Positions 16,426 through 24,960 of a stretch of 64,000 bases of DNA are shown piece after piece. The DNA comes from JARRNE01 sp963824085 (GTDB lineage: Bacteria > Pseudomonadota > Gammaproteobacteria > Chromatiales > Chromatiaceae), in NCBI GenBank assembly GCA_963824085.1, contig CAWGNT010000024.1, positions 186,001 through 250,000 of the forward strand. Direction: 5' to 3'. Made by a program: the position numbers and the translations under genes. Under the pieces are notes generated by a model. The model saw only the letters and a program-made list of their open reading frames with translations. It was not told the origin of the DNA and did no database searches. Each line of letters starts with the position of its first letter. Positions within the stretch are counted from its first letter, which is position 1.

Positions 16426-18299
16426 TGGACCCGGATTTCCTCAGGTACTACGACCGGGAGCTTCAGTTCATCCGTGAGATGGGCGCGGAGTTCGCCAAGG
16501 AGTTCCCGAAGATCGCCGGCCGCCTGGGGCTGGAGGGGTTCGAGTGTGCCGACCCCTACGTGGAGCGGCTGCTCGAAGGGTTCGCCTTTCTAGTTGCCCG
16601 CGTACAACTCAAGCTGGACGCGGAGTTCCCAACCTTCACCCAGCACCTGCTGGAGATGGTCTACCCCCACTATCTGGCGCCCGTACCCTCGATGGCGGTC
16701 GTGCGCTTCCAGCCCGATCTTACCGCAGGCGACCTGCAGGAAGGCTTCCGTATTCCCCGCGGTTGCGGCCTTCGAAGCGTGCTCGGCAAGGGAGACCGGA
16801 CCGCATGCGAATACCGGACCTCGGCCGATGTGACCCTGTGGCCCGTCGAGCTGGTCGAGGCCAAATACCTGGTAACGGCTGCGGCAGGCGCGGTGGTCCG
16901 GCGACGGATCAAGGACGTCAAGGCGGGAATCCGCTTCCGGCTCCGAACCACCGCAGGCTTGACCTTCGATCAGCTTCCGCTGGATAGCCTTCGCATCTAT
17001 CTGCGCGGCGGTGATGGGCTGCGGATGCAGATTTACGAGCAGCTTCTCGCCCACGCGGTGTCTGTGGTCGTGCAGCCTGGCGGGACCTCCGCAGCGTGGC
17101 AGGACGTCCTGGGGAAGGAGCGGATTCGGCGCGTGGGCTTCGACGATCATGAGGCTGTTCTGCCCTACGGCCCCCGCTCCTTCCAAGGCTACCGGCTCCT
17201 GCAGGAGTATTTCGCCTTTCCCGACCGCTACCTCTTCGTGGATTTTGTCGGGCTACGCGACTCGGTGGCGCGCTGCACGGGCACGGAGCTGGAGCTCATC
17301 GTCTTGCTGGATCAAAGTGACTTCCTAACGGAGGACGCCTTCGACGCGTCCTATTTTTCCCTCTTCTGCGCACCCGCGGTCAATCTGTTCCCGAAGCGGG
17401 CGGACCGTATCCATCTCACCGACCGGGTCGAGGCCTCCCATGTGGTCCCCGATCGCACTCGTCCCATGGACTTCGAGGTCTATGGCGTGACCGAGGTGCT
17501 CGGCTTCGGCTCCCGCGGTGAAGTGGAGCAGGAGTTCCTCCCGTTCTATTGCTCGCAGGACCTCGCCACCGGCCGTGAACATCGCGCCTACTATACGGTG
17601 CAGCGCGAGCCCCGCGTCCTGTCCGTCGAGCAGAAGCGCCGCGGGCCGAGGTCGAGCTATGTCGGCAGCGAGGCGTTCCTCTCCCTGGTGGACGCCGATG
17701 AGGCCCCCTATCGCCACGACCTGCGTCAGCTGGCGGTCAACACCCTCTGCACGAATCGGGATCTCCCGCTTCATCTCCCGGTGGGGAGAGGCAACACGGA
17801 CTTCACGATGGAGATAAGTGCGCCCGTGGAGTCGGTCCGTTGTGTCGCGGGACCCACGAAGCCCCAGGCCACCAGCCCCAAAGGCGACACGGCGTGGCGT
17901 CTCATCAGTCACCTTTCGCTGAATTACCTCACGCTGAGCGATACCGACCCGGAACAAGGGGCAGCAGGTCTGCGCGAGCTGCTGGGGCTTTACGGCGATC
18001 TCGGCGAGGCAGCGATAAAAAAGCAGGTTGAGGGAGTCAAGTCGATCTTGGCGCGTCCGGTGACGCGGCGCCTGCCGTCCCCCGGGCCCGTCACCTACGC
18101 GAGAGGCCTGGAGGTGACTGTGACGCTGGACGATACGGCCTTCGAGGGGAGCGGCGTGTTTCTCCTCGGGGCGGTCCTCGAGCGCTTCTTCGCGAAGTAT
18201 GTGTCGATTAATTCCTTCACCGAGACGGTCGTGATTTCTACCGAGCGCGGCGAGGTGATGCGATGGCCGGCGATAATCGGACAGCGGCACACGCTCTAG
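16425..18299 (+). CDS. tssF: T6SS baseplate subunit TssF
   Basis: A 624-residue protein of the TssF/ImpG family. It begins with the hallmark DPDFLRYYDRELQFIREMG and FAKEFPKIAGRLGLEGFECADPYVERLLEGFAF. Further family marks are FPTFTQHLLEMVYPHYLAPVPS, GYRLLQEYFAFPDRYLF and the C-terminal GVFLLGAVLERFFAKYVSINSFTE. It forms the baseplate wedge core with TssG. It is translationally coupled to both neighbours: TGATG with tssE, and a 37-base overlap with tssG. Confidence 0.97.
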   Translation: MDPDFLRYYDRELQFIREMGAEFAKEFPKIAGRLGLEGFECADPYVERLLEGFAFLVARVQLKLDAEFPTFTQHLLEMVYPHYLAPVPSMAVVRFQPDLTAGDLQEGFRIPRGCGLRSVLGKGDRTACEYRTSADVTLWPVELVEAKYLVTAAAGAVVRRRIKDVKAGIRFRLRTTAGLTFDQLPLDSLRIYLRGGDGLRMQIYEQLLAHAVSVVVQPGGTSAAWQDVLGKERIRRVGFDDHEAVLPYGPRSFQGYRLLQEYFAFPDRYLFVDFVGLRDSVARCTGTELELIVLLDQSDFLTEDAFDASYFSLFCAPAVNLFPKRADRIHLTDRVEASHVVPDRTRPMDFEVYGVTEVLGFGSRGEVEQEFLPFYCSQDLATGREHRAYYTVQREPRVLSVEQKRRGPRSSYVGSEAFLSLVDADEAPYRHDLRQLAVNTLCTNRDLPLHLPVGRGNTDFTMEISAPVESVRCVAGPTKPQATSPKGDTAWRLISHLSLNYLTLSDTDPEQGAAGLRELLGLYGDLGEAAIKKQVEGVKSILARPVTRRLPSPGPVTYARGLEVTVTLDDTAFEGSGVFLLGAVLERFFAKYVSINSFTETVVISTERGEVMRWPAIIGQRHTL

Positions 18300-19297
18300 A
18301 GCTGCTGCGGGCGCTCCAGGAGGCTCCGCACCGGTTCGGGTTCTTTCAGGCCCTTAGGCGCCTCGAGTGCGCCCACCCCGCCCGCCCTCGCGTCGGTCAG
18401 GCACGGCGTCCGGCGGATGATCCGATGCGTTTCGCGCAAGAGCCGTCCGTGGCATTCGCGCCGGCAACCCTTGCTTCGTGTACGCCCGGTAAGCAGGGTC
18501 TGCCGCCCCGGCTGGCCGTCCACTTTCTCGGTCTCTTTGGCCCAAACGGGCCCTTGCCGCTCCATCTCAGCGAGTACGCACGAGACCGCTTGCGGAACTC
18601 GGGTGACCCGACCTTTGCGCGCTTTGCCGATCTGTTCCACCACCGGGTTCTGTCGGTCTTCTACCGCGCTTGGGCCAGTGCGCGTCCCACGGTGAGCTTT
18701 GACCGGCCCGATGCAGACCGCTTCGCCGCCTACCTCGCCGCGCTCTTCGGCTTGGCAATGCCCTCCCTGCGCGAACGGGACGCGGTGCCGGATCTTGCAA
18801 AACTGCACTATGCCGGGCGATTGGTATGTCAGACGCGCCATGCCGAAGGTCTCACAGCTTTGCTCGCCGACTTCTTTCGGCTTCCGGTTGCCCTGGACGA
18901 GTTTATTGGGCACTGGCTGCAGCTGCCGCAGGATTCCCGCTGGCGTCTGGGGGAATCGGCCCTTACCGGAGCCCTCGGCATCTCTGCGACGGTCGGTGAG
19001 CGCGTGTGGGATCGTCAGTACAAATTTCGCGTACTGTTCGGCCCGTTGGGCTTGGACGATTATCGGCGCATGCTCCCCGGGGGGGGAAGCCTGCGTCGGC
19101 TTGTGGCCATGGTGCGCAACTACCTGGGGGACGAGCTGGACTGGGAGGTCAACCTGATCCTGAAGCGAGACGAGGTCCCGCCCCTCAAGCTGGGTGAGCA
19201 GGGTGAGCTTGGCTGGACCACCTGGGTCGCCAGCCGCCCATTCACCACCGATCCCGCGGACCTGATGCTGGAGCCCTTGCGCGTCGATGCATCCTAG
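18263..19297 (+). CDS. tssG: T6SS baseplate subunit TssG
   Basis: A 344-residue TssG/ImpH protein. Landmarks are LRALQEAPHRFGFFQALRRLECAHP, IRF-type segments near residue 55, FLGLFGPNGPLPLHLSEYARDR, FADLFHHRVLSVFYRAW and the C-terminal DWEVNLILKRDEVPPLKLG. TssG and two TssF molecules build the baseplate wedge. The 37-base overlap with tssF indicates coupled translation. It closes the tagJ-tssE-tssF-tssG unit, which is separated from clpV by a repeat. Confidence 0.96.
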   Translation: MAGDNRTAAHALELLRALQEAPHRFGFFQALRRLECAHPARPRVGQARRPADDPMRFAQEPSVAFAPATLASCTPGKQGLPPRLAVHFLGLFGPNGPLPLHLSEYARDRLRNSGDPTFARFADLFHHRVLSVFYRAWASARPTVSFDRPDADRFAAYLAALFGLAMPSLRERDAVPDLAKLHYAGRLVCQTRHAEGLTALLADFFRLPVALDEFIGHWLQLPQDSRWRLGESALTGALGISATVGERVWDRQYKFRVLFGPLGLDDYRRMLPGGGSLRRLVAMVRNYLGDELDWEVNLILKRDEVPPLKLGEQGELGWTTWVASRPFTTDPADLMLEPLRVDAS

Positions 19298-19384
19298 GTC
19301 ACGGCCTGACGTTCCACCGGGGATATTGCGCTGTCCGTCGCTGAGACGGCGCGATCCAACATACCGGCCAGGGTTCAGGCGAAG

Positions 19385-19566
19385 TCTATACCGAACCCAC
19401 TCGGCTTTTCGCTTCTGGGCCAGAGGGGACGGGCCGCTCCCGCCGGGGGTGTCGGCAGCAGGGACGCTGCCGTCAAGCCTACATGGACGTATTCACGGCA
19501 CCCCCCGGCGGGAGCGGTCCGCCCCCAAAAAACGAAAAACCCAAATTGAAACCGTATATCTATAGG
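19385..19566 (+). repeat. Dispersed repeat family 1, full-length copy before clpV
   Basis: Best-preserved copy. It runs from TATACCGAACCCACTCGGCT and TTTTCGCTTCTGGGCCAGAG, through GTCGGCAGCAGGGACGCTGCC and the core TACATGGACGTATTCACGGC, to AAAAAACGAAAAACCCAAAT and a short GTATATCTATA end. The outer ends are roughly complementary, so the whole could fold. It lies 12 bases before the clpV start. Confidence 0.8.
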
Positions 19567-19577
19567 GGAACAACGAC

Positions 19578-22346
19578 ATGCCTGATATCAGTCGTGTGGC
19601 GCTTTTCGGGAAGCTCAACAGGCTCGGCTACAAGGCCATCGAGAGCGCCACCGTCTTCTGCAAGCTGCGCGGAAATCCCTACGTCGAGCTGGTGCATTGG
19701 CTCCACCAAATCCTTCAGCTGCCGGACTCGGACCTGCACCGTATCGTCAAGCAGTTCAACCTGGAGCCGTCGCGTCTTGCCAAAGACATCACCGAGTCCC
19801 TCGATAGGCTACCGCGGGGCTCGACCTCCATCTCCGACCTTTCCTCCCATGTCGAGGAGGCCGTCGAGCGGGGGTGGGTCTACGGCACCCTGATGTTCAA
19901 GGAGTCGCAGGTGCGCACCGGTTATCTGGTCATCGGCATCCTGAAGACGCCGGGCCTACGCAACGCCCTGCCGGCGATCTCGAAGGAGTTCGAAAAGATT
20001 CGGCTCGACACCTTGACGGACCGCTTCGCCGAGATCGTTGGCGGCTCCCCCGAAGACGCCATGGCTGCCCAGGATGGCTTCCAGGTGGGCGGCGGCGCCG
20101 CGCCAGGCGAGGCGAGCGATGCCATCGCGCCCGCCGCAATGGGGAAGCAGGAGGCGCTCAAGCGCTTCACCGTGGACCTCACCGAGCAGGCCCGCGGTGG
20201 CAAGCTGGATCCCATCGTCGGACGTGACGGCGAGATCCGCCAGATCATCGACATCCTGATGCGCCGGCGCCAGAACAACCCCATCCTGACCGGCGAGGCG
20301 GGAGTCGGCAAGACCGCCGTCGTCGAAGGCTTTGCCCTCAAGATCGCGTCCGGGGACGTGCCCCCTCCGCTGAAGGACGTGACCCTGCGCACCCTCGATG
20401 TGGGACTGCTGCAGGCGGGGGCCAGCATGAAGGGCGAGTTCGAGCAGCGCCTGCGCTCGGTGATCGAGGAGGTCCAGGCATCGCCCAAACCCATCATTAT
20501 GTTCATCGACGAGGCCCACACCCTGGTCGGGGCGGGCGGCGCTGCCGGCACTGGCGATGCGGCCAATTTGCTGAAGCCGGCGCTTGCACGCGGCACCCTG
20601 CGCACGGTCGCCGCCACCACCTGGGCAGAATACAAGAAACACATCGAGAAGGATCCCGCATTGACCCGTCGCTTCCAGGTCGTTCAGGTCGGTGAGCCAA
20701 GCGAGGAGAGGGCCATCCTGATGATGCGCGGTGTCGCCTCCACCATGGAGAAACACCACAAGGTCCAGGTTCTCGACGAGGCGTTGGAGTCGTCGGTCCG
20801 GCTGTCCCATCGCTACATCCCTGGACGCCAGCTGCCCGACAAATCCGTAAGCCTACTCGACACCGCCTGCGCCCGCGTGGCAATCAGCCAGCACGCGGTA
20901 CCGCCCGAAGTCGACGACAGCCGCAAGCGCATCCAGGCGCTGGAGAACGAGCTCGAGATCATTGCCCGGGAGACTGCCGTGGGCATCGATACCGTGGAAC
21001 GTGAGGCAGTGGCCACGGAGAGGCTCACTGCCGAGGGGATGCGGCTTGAAGGACTAGAGAGCCGCTGGAATCAGGAGAAGGAGCTGGTCGAGCAGATCCT
21101 GGACATTCGTGGAAAGCTCCGCGCGGCGACCGGTAAGGTCGAGGGAACCGAAAGCAAGCTGGAGGCCGCCGCGGACGTAGCGGCCAAGGTAACGCCGGTC
21201 CAGGCAGGAGAGGGCGAAGCACAGGAGACAGCCGAAGCGGGGGCGGCGGATGTGGACCGGGAAGCCCTGCTCACCGAGCTCAAGGGGCTGCAGGCCGACC
21301 TTCATGGCATGCAGGGCGAGCACCCCCTGATCCTGCCCACCGTCGATCAGCAGGCGGTCGCCTCGGTTGTCGAAGACTGGACGGGAATTCCGGTCGGGCG
21401 AATGGTGAAGAACGAGGTGGAGTCCATTCTCAGGCTTGCCGACACCCTTGAGCAGCGCATCATCGGCCAACGGCACGCCTTGGAGATGATCGCGCGGCGC
21501 ATCCAGACTTCCCGCGCCAAGCTCGACAATCCCAACAAGCCGATTGGTGTCTTCATGCTGGCCGGTAGCTCCGGTGTGGGCAAGACCGAAACGGCGCTTG
21601 CGCTCGCCGAGGCCCTGTACGGCGGCGAGCAAAACGTTATCACGATAAACATGAGCGAGTACCAGGAGGCGCACACCGTGTCCACCCTGAAGGGTGCGCC
21701 GCCGGGTTACGTCGGATACGGAGAGGGAGGGGTGCTGACGGAGGCGGTGCGCCGCCGGCCATACAGCGTCGTGCTCCTGGACGAGGTCGAGAAGGCCCAT
21801 CCGGACGTGCACGAGATCTTCTTCCAAGTCTTCGACAAGGGGTGGATGGAAGACGGCGAGGGCCGGGTGATTGACTTCAAGCACACCTTGATTCTGCTGA
21901 CGACGAACGTGGGCACGGACCTCATCATGAAGCTCTGCAGCGACCCGGAGTTGATGCCGGAGGCCGATGGCATTGCCAAGGCCCTGCGCGAGCCGCTGCT
22001 CAAGGTGTTTCCCCCCGCCTTGCTTGGGCGCCTGGTCGTGATCCCGTACTACCCGCTGAATGATGAGATGATCGGCGCCATTGCGCGGCTGCAGCTTGGG
22101 CGTATCGAGCAACGGATTGAAGAAAACCACAAGGTGCCATTCAGATACGACGACGAGGTTGTCAATCTCATTGCCAGCCGCTGTACCGAGCTGGAGAGCG
22201 GGGGACGGATGATCGACGCCATTCTCACGAACACGGTGCTGCCAAGGATCAGTGAGGAGCTCCTACAGCGCATGATAGAGGGCAAGCCTATCCAGCAGGT
22301 GCGTGTCACAGTTGCGCAAGGGGATTTTGCCTATGCATTCGATTGA
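19578..22346 (+). CDS. clpV: T6SS AAA+ ATPase ClpV (TssH)
   Basis: A 922-residue HSP100/ClpB-type ATPase. The N-domain (about 1-165) starts SRVALFGKLNRLGYKAIESA, which is ClpV-like rather than ClpB-like. The first AAA+ domain has Walker A GEAGVGKT near residue 240 and Walker B MFIDEAHT. A shortened coiled-coil middle region (about 440-600) includes an Ala/Glu-rich linker. The second AAA+ domain has GSSGVGKT near residue 664 and VLLDEVEKAHPDV. It extracts TssC from contracted sheaths and recycles them. The ATG follows AGGGGAA. It is set apart from tssG by a repeat and may have its own promoter. Confidence 0.97.
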   Translation: MPDISRVALFGKLNRLGYKAIESATVFCKLRGNPYVELVHWLHQILQLPDSDLHRIVKQFNLEPSRLAKDITESLDRLPRGSTSISDLSSHVEEAVERGWVYGTLMFKESQVRTGYLVIGILKTPGLRNALPAISKEFEKIRLDTLTDRFAEIVGGSPEDAMAAQDGFQVGGGAAPGEASDAIAPAAMGKQEALKRFTVDLTEQARGGKLDPIVGRDGEIRQIIDILMRRRQNNPILTGEAGVGKTAVVEGFALKIASGDVPPPLKDVTLRTLDVGLLQAGASMKGEFEQRLRSVIEEVQASPKPIIMFIDEAHTLVGAGGAAGTGDAANLLKPALARGTLRTVAATTWAEYKKHIEKDPALTRRFQVVQVGEPSEERAILMMRGVASTMEKHHKVQVLDEALESSVRLSHRYIPGRQLPDKSVSLLDTACARVAISQHAVPPEVDDSRKRIQALENELEIIARETAVGIDTVEREAVATERLTAEGMRLEGLESRWNQEKELVEQILDIRGKLRAATGKVEGTESKLEAAADVAAKVTPVQAGEGEAQETAEAGAADVDREALLTELKGLQADLHGMQGEHPLILPTVDQQAVASVVEDWTGIPVGRMVKNEVESILRLADTLEQRIIGQRHALEMIARRIQTSRAKLDNPNKPIGVFMLAGSSGVGKTETALALAEALYGGEQNVITINMSEYQEAHTVSTLKGAPPGYVGYGEGGVLTEAVRRRPYSVVLLDEVEKAHPDVHEIFFQVFDKGWMEDGEGRVIDFKHTLILLTTNVGTDLIMKLCSDPELMPEADGIAKALREPLLKVFPPALLGRLVVIPYYPLNDEMIGAIARLQLGRIEQRIEENHKVPFRYDDEVVNLIASRCTELESGGRMIDAILTNTVLPRISEELLQRMIEGKPIQQVRVTVAQGDFAYAFD

Positions 22347-22483
22347 AGTGATCCCCGTGTAGAGTTAGCCCTAACGCTCGGCGGCTCCGTCGTCCTCCAT
22401 GCGGGCGCGGCGCGGATGCGGAAAACGAAAAACCAAAGGGGAATGGTATCTCTCAGGAGCGCTCATTTACTCAGTGTCTTCCG

Positions 22484-22615
22484 CGGGGCAGGGTGCCCCG
22501 CCATTTTAGGCACCTGCAAGGGATCGAAAATGATGCTCCTGGAAACCGCGCCTTCCGGATGCCGGGCGCTGAGAAATCCCGAATGGATTTATTTGGCGCC
22601 TCCTCCGCGGGTCCG
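22484..22615 (+). repeat. Dispersed repeat family 2 (double hairpin)
   Basis: First hairpin GCGGGGCAGGGTGCCCCGCC. After a spacer of about 70 bases comes the second, GCGCTGAGAAATCC-CGAAT-GGATTTATTTGGCGC. The same pair occurs near 24.7 kb, and a shortened form near 61.1 kb. It fills the gap between clpV and the metallopeptidase gene. Confidence 0.65.
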
Positions 22616-22643
22616 CTAACGTCAGCTCCATGAGGGGTCAAGA

Positions 22644-23672
22644 ATGACTTCACGGATCTTCGTAACCACAATGGGCTTCACCTGCGCGAGCCAACTGAGC
22701 TCGATGGGCGGACCTGCTCCCGGCGGACAAGCCGCCGTGGTCATCCAGGCACCCGTGGGCGGTAGGCCGCCACCGCGCTGCCGGAACTTCTCCGGCGACG
22801 TACGGACAATCCAGCAGGCATTGAACCGCTTCTCGCCCCTGGATGGTGGCCCAGCGGTCAAGCTCGCGGTCGACGGCATCTGCGGACCGAAGACCAACTC
22901 CGCAATCCACCACTTTCAGAAGAAGTGGGCCTTGGTCCCAAAGGGCTGGAAGGTGCCAGACGGTATCGTCGACGTGGATGGGCCGACCATCGTGCGGTTG
23001 CGCAAGGGACCCGGTTTTATTCCGAATCTTCCCGTTGAGTTCATGGCGAGAATTCCGCGGGTGATGCAGGCAGTGACGGCAGCGCGCGCGGCCCTCGAGG
23101 TTGCCAAGACACACCTGCAGCTCGAGGAGCCTACCGCGGTATCGGGACCTTTTCCATCCATTGCCTCGTTCGGAGAGGCCGCATTCAAAAGGGCGGACCG
23201 CCATTTTCACATTGCCAAGCTAGCGAACCCTCTCGCGCGACTCAATCAGCTCGAAAGTGTGTTCCTGTCGATGCAAACCGCGATCGGTTACATCCCGCAA
23301 GGAGTCGTTCTGGCCACAGATGAGCCATCGACGGTTGCGGAAGGGGCGTACATGTTCACGTTCGAGGGCGGGTATCACCAGCGTGGGAAGGCGGATACAT
23401 GGAACGGTATCCCGGTGGCTTCGATCTACCTGTGCCCTAAATCGAGGACCCTGAATCAGGATGCCTTCGCGTACGCTATGATTCATGAGCTCGCCCACTA
23501 CACGGGGCCCGCGAACAACGGCATCATTGATCAAGCCTATTTTCATAAGGATCAGAACAAGTATCGCTCTCTGAGCCCGGATCGGGCGTTACACAATGCC
23601 GACTGCTACTCACAGTTCGCGTTCGACGCCATTGGAAAGTCCGATTTCATGATAGACAGGAACGCCTACTGA
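22644..23672 (+). CDS. Peptidoglycan-binding/zinc metallopeptidase, candidate T6SS effector
   Basis: A 342-residue protein. Residues ~50-95 look like a peptidoglycan-binding-1 domain (DVRTIQQALNRFSP, VDGICGPKTNSAIHHFQKKW). The C-terminus has the zinc site HELAH at residues 281-285, followed by GPANNGIIDQAY with an Asp twelve residues after the HExxH, and LSPDRALHNADCYSQFAFD. The last segment resembles the PDRA-xNADxYxxF region of aspzincin (M35-like) peptidases. There is no Sec signal peptide. It lies between clpV and a second hcp, with no obvious immunity gene beside it. A secreted cell-wall or protein-degrading effector is inferred from context and domains; no delivery signal is seen. Confidence 0.7.
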   Translation: MTSRIFVTTMGFTCASQLSSMGGPAPGGQAAVVIQAPVGGRPPPRCRNFSGDVRTIQQALNRFSPLDGGPAVKLAVDGICGPKTNSAIHHFQKKWALVPKGWKVPDGIVDVDGPTIVRLRKGPGFIPNLPVEFMARIPRVMQAVTAARAALEVAKTHLQLEEPTAVSGPFPSIASFGEAAFKRADRHFHIAKLANPLARLNQLESVFLSMQTAIGYIPQGVVLATDEPSTVAEGAYMFTFEGGYHQRGKADTWNGIPVASIYLCPKSRTLNQDAFAYAMIHELAHYTGPANNGIIDQAYFHKDQNKYRSLSPDRALHNADCYSQFAFDAIGKSDFMIDRNAY

Positions 23673-23684
23673 ACCGGGTGACCA

Positions 23685-23815
23685 GCTGGATAACTCAGCT
23701 GTCGGGCCAGGGTCGGATACGGGCCGTCGGGACACGCCGTGAATACGTCCATGTAGTCTCGACGGCGCCGTCCGTGGCGCCGACGGTCCCGCCGACCCGC
23801 ACCCAACCCGCGTCA
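23685..23815 (-). repeat. Dispersed repeat family 1, reverse copy before hcp2
   Basis: It contains GATAACTCAGCTGTCGGGCC, CCGTCGGGACACGCCGTGAA, TACGTCCATGTAGTCTCGAC and GGCGCCGACGGTCCCGCCGA, the complement of the core and flank seen at 53.3 kb. Confidence 0.7.
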
Positions 23816-23986
23816 CGGACATTCCAGCTGAGGCACGACGCTAATCACCCGCAACCGTCTCCTGCTCAGGTACGGCAGACAGACTGAACCGACCAGTTCA
23901 GATTGAGCCGGTCCACCTGCAATCCGTTTGCCCTCACCGATCGTGCTTTGCATGGTTTCTCTCATCCAATCAGCGCCTTGGCAAGT

Positions 23987-24002
23987 TGGCTCGATCTCTG
24001 CT
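23987..24002 (+). promoter_or_regulatory. Sigma-54-type -24/-12 promoter upstream of hcp copy 2
   Basis: TGGCTCG-ATCT-CTGCT matches the consensus TGGCACG-N4-TTGCW with GG and GC exactly ten bases apart. The predicted start of transcription is about 80 bases before the hcp ATG. Sigma-54 control of hcp is known in other T6SS; no sigma-54 activator gene is visible in the window. Confidence 0.55.
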
Positions 24003-24093
24003 TTGAATGAGGTGCCGACATTGAATGTAACTCGGCGAGGTTCCACAAACGTTGTCCGCCCGCTGGGCGGGCATGACTCAACCGGAGACCACC

Positions 24094-24576
24094 ATGATTC
24101 TTCTCAACTTCGAAGGCAAGATCAAAGGCGATTCGCAGCAGGACGGGCACACGGATTGGATCAATCTACACTCACTTCAGCTCGGTGTGGGGCGCGGGAT
24201 CACGACCAGCGGAGCGGGGAAGGACCGCGACACCAGCACCCCGTCCTTCTCCGAGGTCAGTTGCACCAAATCATCGGACATCGCCTCCAACGACCTGTTC
24301 GCGCAGTCCATTTACGGGAAGAAGATCTGCGATAAGGCAGAGGTGCACTTCATCCAGACCGGTGGCGAGGGAGCAGACCAGGTCTACATGAAGTACGAGC
24401 TCTACGAGCCCATCATCTCGTCGTACTCGCTCTCGAGCGGCGGTGAGCGCCCCATGGAGAGCTTCGCGATTAACTTCACCAAGATCATTCAGAAGTACAG
24501 CCAGTTCGACTCCGGGGGGACGGTCACTCAGGCCACGGACAAAGGCTTTGACCTCAAGACCGGTAAGCCGACCTGA
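24094..24576 (+). CDS. hcp: T6SS inner-tube protein Hcp (TssD), copy 2
   Basis: A 160-residue Hcp nearly identical to copy 1. Changes include SD to DG near residue 17, SMYG to SIYG, SFSLNF to SFAINF and AGGK to SGGT. Most are conservative, so the ring should be equivalent. The ATG follows ACCGGAGACC. It is a single-gene unit with its own sigma-54-like promoter, and it is flanked by repeat family 1 upstream and family 2 downstream, which suggests duplication or movement of a small hcp/effector cassette. Confidence 0.97.
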   Translation: MILLNFEGKIKGDSQQDGHTDWINLHSLQLGVGRGITTSGAGKDRDTSTPSFSEVSCTKSSDIASNDLFAQSIYGKKICDKAEVHFIQTGGEGADQVYMKYELYEPIISSYSLSSGGERPMESFAINFTKIIQKYSQFDSGGTVTQATDKGFDLKTGKPT

Positions 24577-24654
24577 TCCCAATAGGGGGAGAGTGGCGGG
24601 CGAGGCTCAGGCCAATTGCGGCATTGTCACCTAAGGAGACGCGGATCAAAGCAG

Positions 24655-24795
24655 CGTCTCCTGCGGGGCAGGACACCCCGCCAACTTCAGCGCCTGGAAG
24701 CGGCTGAAGATGAAGGCGTCAGAATGCCGCGAGTTTCGGATGCCGTGCGCTGGGAAATCCGGGATGGATTTATTCAGCGCTTCCTCAACAAAGCG
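24655..24795 (+). repeat. Dispersed repeat family 2 (double hairpin)
   Basis: First hairpin TGCGGGGCAGGACACCCCGCC; second GCGCTGGGAAATCC-GGGAT-GGATTTATTCAGCGC. Closely similar to the copy at 22.5 kb in layout and spacing. Confidence 0.7.
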
Positions 24796-24960
24796 TACTG
24801 AGACGTCCTCCTTCGAACTTGATGGGGCACGCCGTGAACCTCGTCTATTTCGGGTCCACAACACTGCCTTTGGTGCCGAGTGCCTCGCTGCAGCACAACT
24901 TGCTCAGATTCGAATGTGAGATAAGGCGCGACGCGGGGCAGAGCGGACCAAGCACGGGAC

